64,000 bases of DNA. Source: Caenorhabditis elegans. Taxonomy: Eukaryota; Nematoda; Chromadorea; Rhabditida; Rhabditidae. This document shows positions 62,270 to 64,000 of the stretch, piece by piece; positions within the stretch are counted from its first letter, which is position 1; the number at the start of each line of letters is the position of its first letter. The translations under genes and the position numbers were made by a program. The DNA lies in the NCBI RefSeq assembly GCF_000002985.6, contig NC_003283.11, positions 19,593,501 to 19,657,500 on the forward strand, given 5' to 3'. The notes beneath the pieces were generated by a model that searched no databases, was not told the origin of the DNA, and saw only the letters and a program-made list of their open reading frames with translations.

Positions 62270-62549
62270 AAGTTGGCAACTGCAATAATGTTCAACGTAA
62301 AATTTCACACATTTTGTTAGTTGAAAGTTTTTTGATAACTCAATCCACCGCTGAGATATAACGCCTCAAAGTTTAGGCGCGAAGAGAGTGTGGGGGAAGG
62401 GGAGACGCAGACCCGCTCGCCGTCTGCGTCTCTCCCCCTCCCACACTGTCTCGCTAGGGCAAACTTCAAACTCTCATATCTCAAGAGCCGTTGGAGATAT
62501 CAAAAAAGTTTCAACTGAAAAAATTATCAGCGTAAAATTCTGCATCGAT
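62270..62549. repeat. GC-hairpin palindrome r (upstream of dmd-3)
   Basis: Core gtgggggaaggggagacgca / tgcgtctctccccctcccac, with the extra left AT-hairpin as in copies p and q. Confidence 0.82.
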
Positions 62550-62700
62550 TTGAGCCCCATTTTAAAAATTTTGAGAATCGACACCGAAATCTGCTCTCGG
62601 ATATATTTTGGTTAAAATACGCCTATTTTTCCACATTTTCTACGTATTTTAAGTAACAAAAACCTAAAATTCCGGCTTTACCTTCCAAGTTTTAGAGAAA

Positions 62701-62775
62701 GTGGCACGGTGGCTCAACTGGGTAGCGGTTGGGCTGTGGCTCTAGAGGTCACGGGTTCGACCCCCGGCTATAGTC
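62701..62775 (+). repeat. tRNA-like module 32
   Basis: A box gtggctcaactgggtagcgg, B box acgggttcgacccccgg; T6 run follows; 152 bases after palindrome r. Confidence 0.76.
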
Positions 62776-63039
62776 AATGTTTTTTCCTAACCTAACATAT
62801 TGAGGAAACAATACGATTTTCTTGTCTTTTCGTCAAAAAAGACAAAAAACACAAACCTAGAAAAAATGGCATTTATCTTGCTTGAGCCAAAGCATGTGGG
62901 CTCGCCGAGCTCCAAATGTGGCAACAATTTGTTTCTCGAGTAAATGGAGTCGGTGGATTATGTGAAGAAAAGGGACGGCGGGACTCTATGGGAAAAAGAG
63001 CGCCGTTTCATTTCTTCCGGCGGTCCAGGGTAATTGAGT

Positions 63040-63790
63040 GACATTTTGAAGGGTTACGGTAGGTTTTGAAAGCTTGTTCTTTTGGAAATTAGGAGGATGT
63101 ATAACATATTAACAATTTTACTAAAGCCACAAAGTTTTTGCTCATTTTGTAATAAAAATGAGCCAAAAATCTTAAAAATGAGCGAAAATTGCGCAATAGA
63201 AACATATTTTTTGCATACCTTAGGCAAAAAGAAGCTGAAAATCTTCAAAATGCGCAAAGTTATAAAGTTTTGAAATTTTACAAAAAAAAACATGTTTTTT
63301 TTTTAGAAATTAGGGTCCCATTCGGAAAAGTCTTGCGGCACTGTACCCATAAGACCGAAATTATTTTAATTACAATTTCTTATAAAACAAATATTTTGTA
63401 CTTATTTCAAACAAAAATAAGCTAAAAATCTTGAAAATGAGCAACGTTATGAATTTTTAAAAATTTGGAAAATTTCTCAAAAAAAAAATTTTCGGAATTT
63501 TTTTCAAGTTTCAAAATTTTCTAACTTTGTTCATTTGTTAGATTTCCAGTTTTACTAAAACATATCTTGTAGCTCGGTTTACTGTGTTAAGGATATAAAT
63601 AAAAAATATTTTGAAAAAATCAAAACAATTGCACCCCAAAAGTTTTCGTGATGGGACCTAAATCTCAAAAAAAAGTTTTTTTTGGAAAATTTTCTAAACT
63701 TTAAAACTTCATAACTTTGCTCATTTTCAAGATTTTTAGCTTATTTTTGTTCTAAAATTTTTTGAATTAAATTTTTACGTTATGTTAAAA
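63040..63790. repeat. GAGCAAAGTTATGAA inverted/tandem repeat
   Basis: Blocks 'cttgaaaatgagcaacgtta' and inverse 'cataactttgctcattttca', with 'gggtcccattcggaaaagtc' between; related to 7.7-8.2 and 58.55-59.05 kb. Confidence 0.6.
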
Positions 63791-64000
63791 CCAAATATCA
63801 AAAGCCAGCCCAACTACAAGGATTTGCAAAATGTTAAGTAATAAATCAAGCAGCTACAGTACCAAATGCCCCTATATATGTACAGATAACTAGCAAAAAG
63901 AACAAAACAAACAGTGAGAAATGGATGGTCAAGTTGAAAAGCGTAAAAATGATCAAACAGTACCTACAAGAACACCCACACAGAAAAATGGGCAGAAGGT

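Larger units (their letters stand above)
61752..64000. other. upstream region of dmd-3 to window end
   Basis: 61925-62170 is a GC-richer block (ggagcctgaagcctgaaacc; ccgccccacaaggctcccac) that may be a repeat. Palindrome r and module 32 follow. 62.84-63.05 kb is non-repetitive (promoter candidate). 63.05-63.8 kb is AT-rich inverted/tandem repeat of the 'gagcaaagttatgaa' family. No coding exon is seen. Confidence 0.5.

Overview
The window is nuclear DNA of a Caenorhabditis nematode. Genes have short exons bounded by GT...TTTCAG introns, several start codons sit 0-15 bases after a TTTCAG that looks like a spliced-leader trans-splice acceptor, 3' ends carry AATAAA, and noncoding DNA is AT-rich and packed with hairpin and minisatellite repeats. 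The gene order (SK channel, three glycine-rich secreted peptides, BTB protein, FBF1/DYF-19-like protein, BAP18-like, EMC10, MRPS28, two-DM-domain protein) matches what I remember of C. elegans chromosome V around B0399.1 and Y43F8C.1-.10. That placement and the gene symbols are recall, not a database check. All gene models below were spliced by hand from reading-frame phase and splice consensus. LAYOUT: 1.9-12.4 kb (+) SK-type potassium channel, kcnl-1-like, with introns full of tRNA-like and palindromic repeats. 14.0-21.0 kb (+) a cluster of three small secreted Gly-rich peptide genes (nlp-25-like, an unnamed one, nlp-26-like). 21.6-28.8 kb (-) a protein with two BTB modules. 31.6-37.1 kb (+) the coiled-coil transition-fibre protein DYF-19/FBF1, with a perfect RFX/DAF-19 X-box upstream. 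37.9-39.1 kb (-) a CAP-like secreted protein with a Thr-rich stalk. 41.6-47.4 kb (-) a BAP18-like chromatin protein plus probable upstream exons. 48.0-50.5 kb (-) emc-10, divergent from mrps-28 at 50.7-52.1 kb (+). 52.6-53.8 kb (+) a gutted paralogue of the CAP-like gene, in opposite orientation. 57.1-61.7 kb (-) dmd-3, with two DM domains and an alternative first exon. The rest is repeats. REPEATS dominate the novelty: 32 tRNA-like pol III-type modules lacking an anticodon arm; 18 copies of a ~250 bp palindrome with a GC-rich hairpin core; arrays of a ~31 bp unit carrying TTTTTGGCGGGAAATTCAAA, an E2F-like site abutting a CHR-like site; 20 bp AT-phased minisatellites; a gene-disrupting inverted-repeat element; and in dmd-3 a repeated composite of palindrome, spacer and tRNA-like module. 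I see no plasmid, phage, CRISPR, rRNA or convincing functional tRNA gene.
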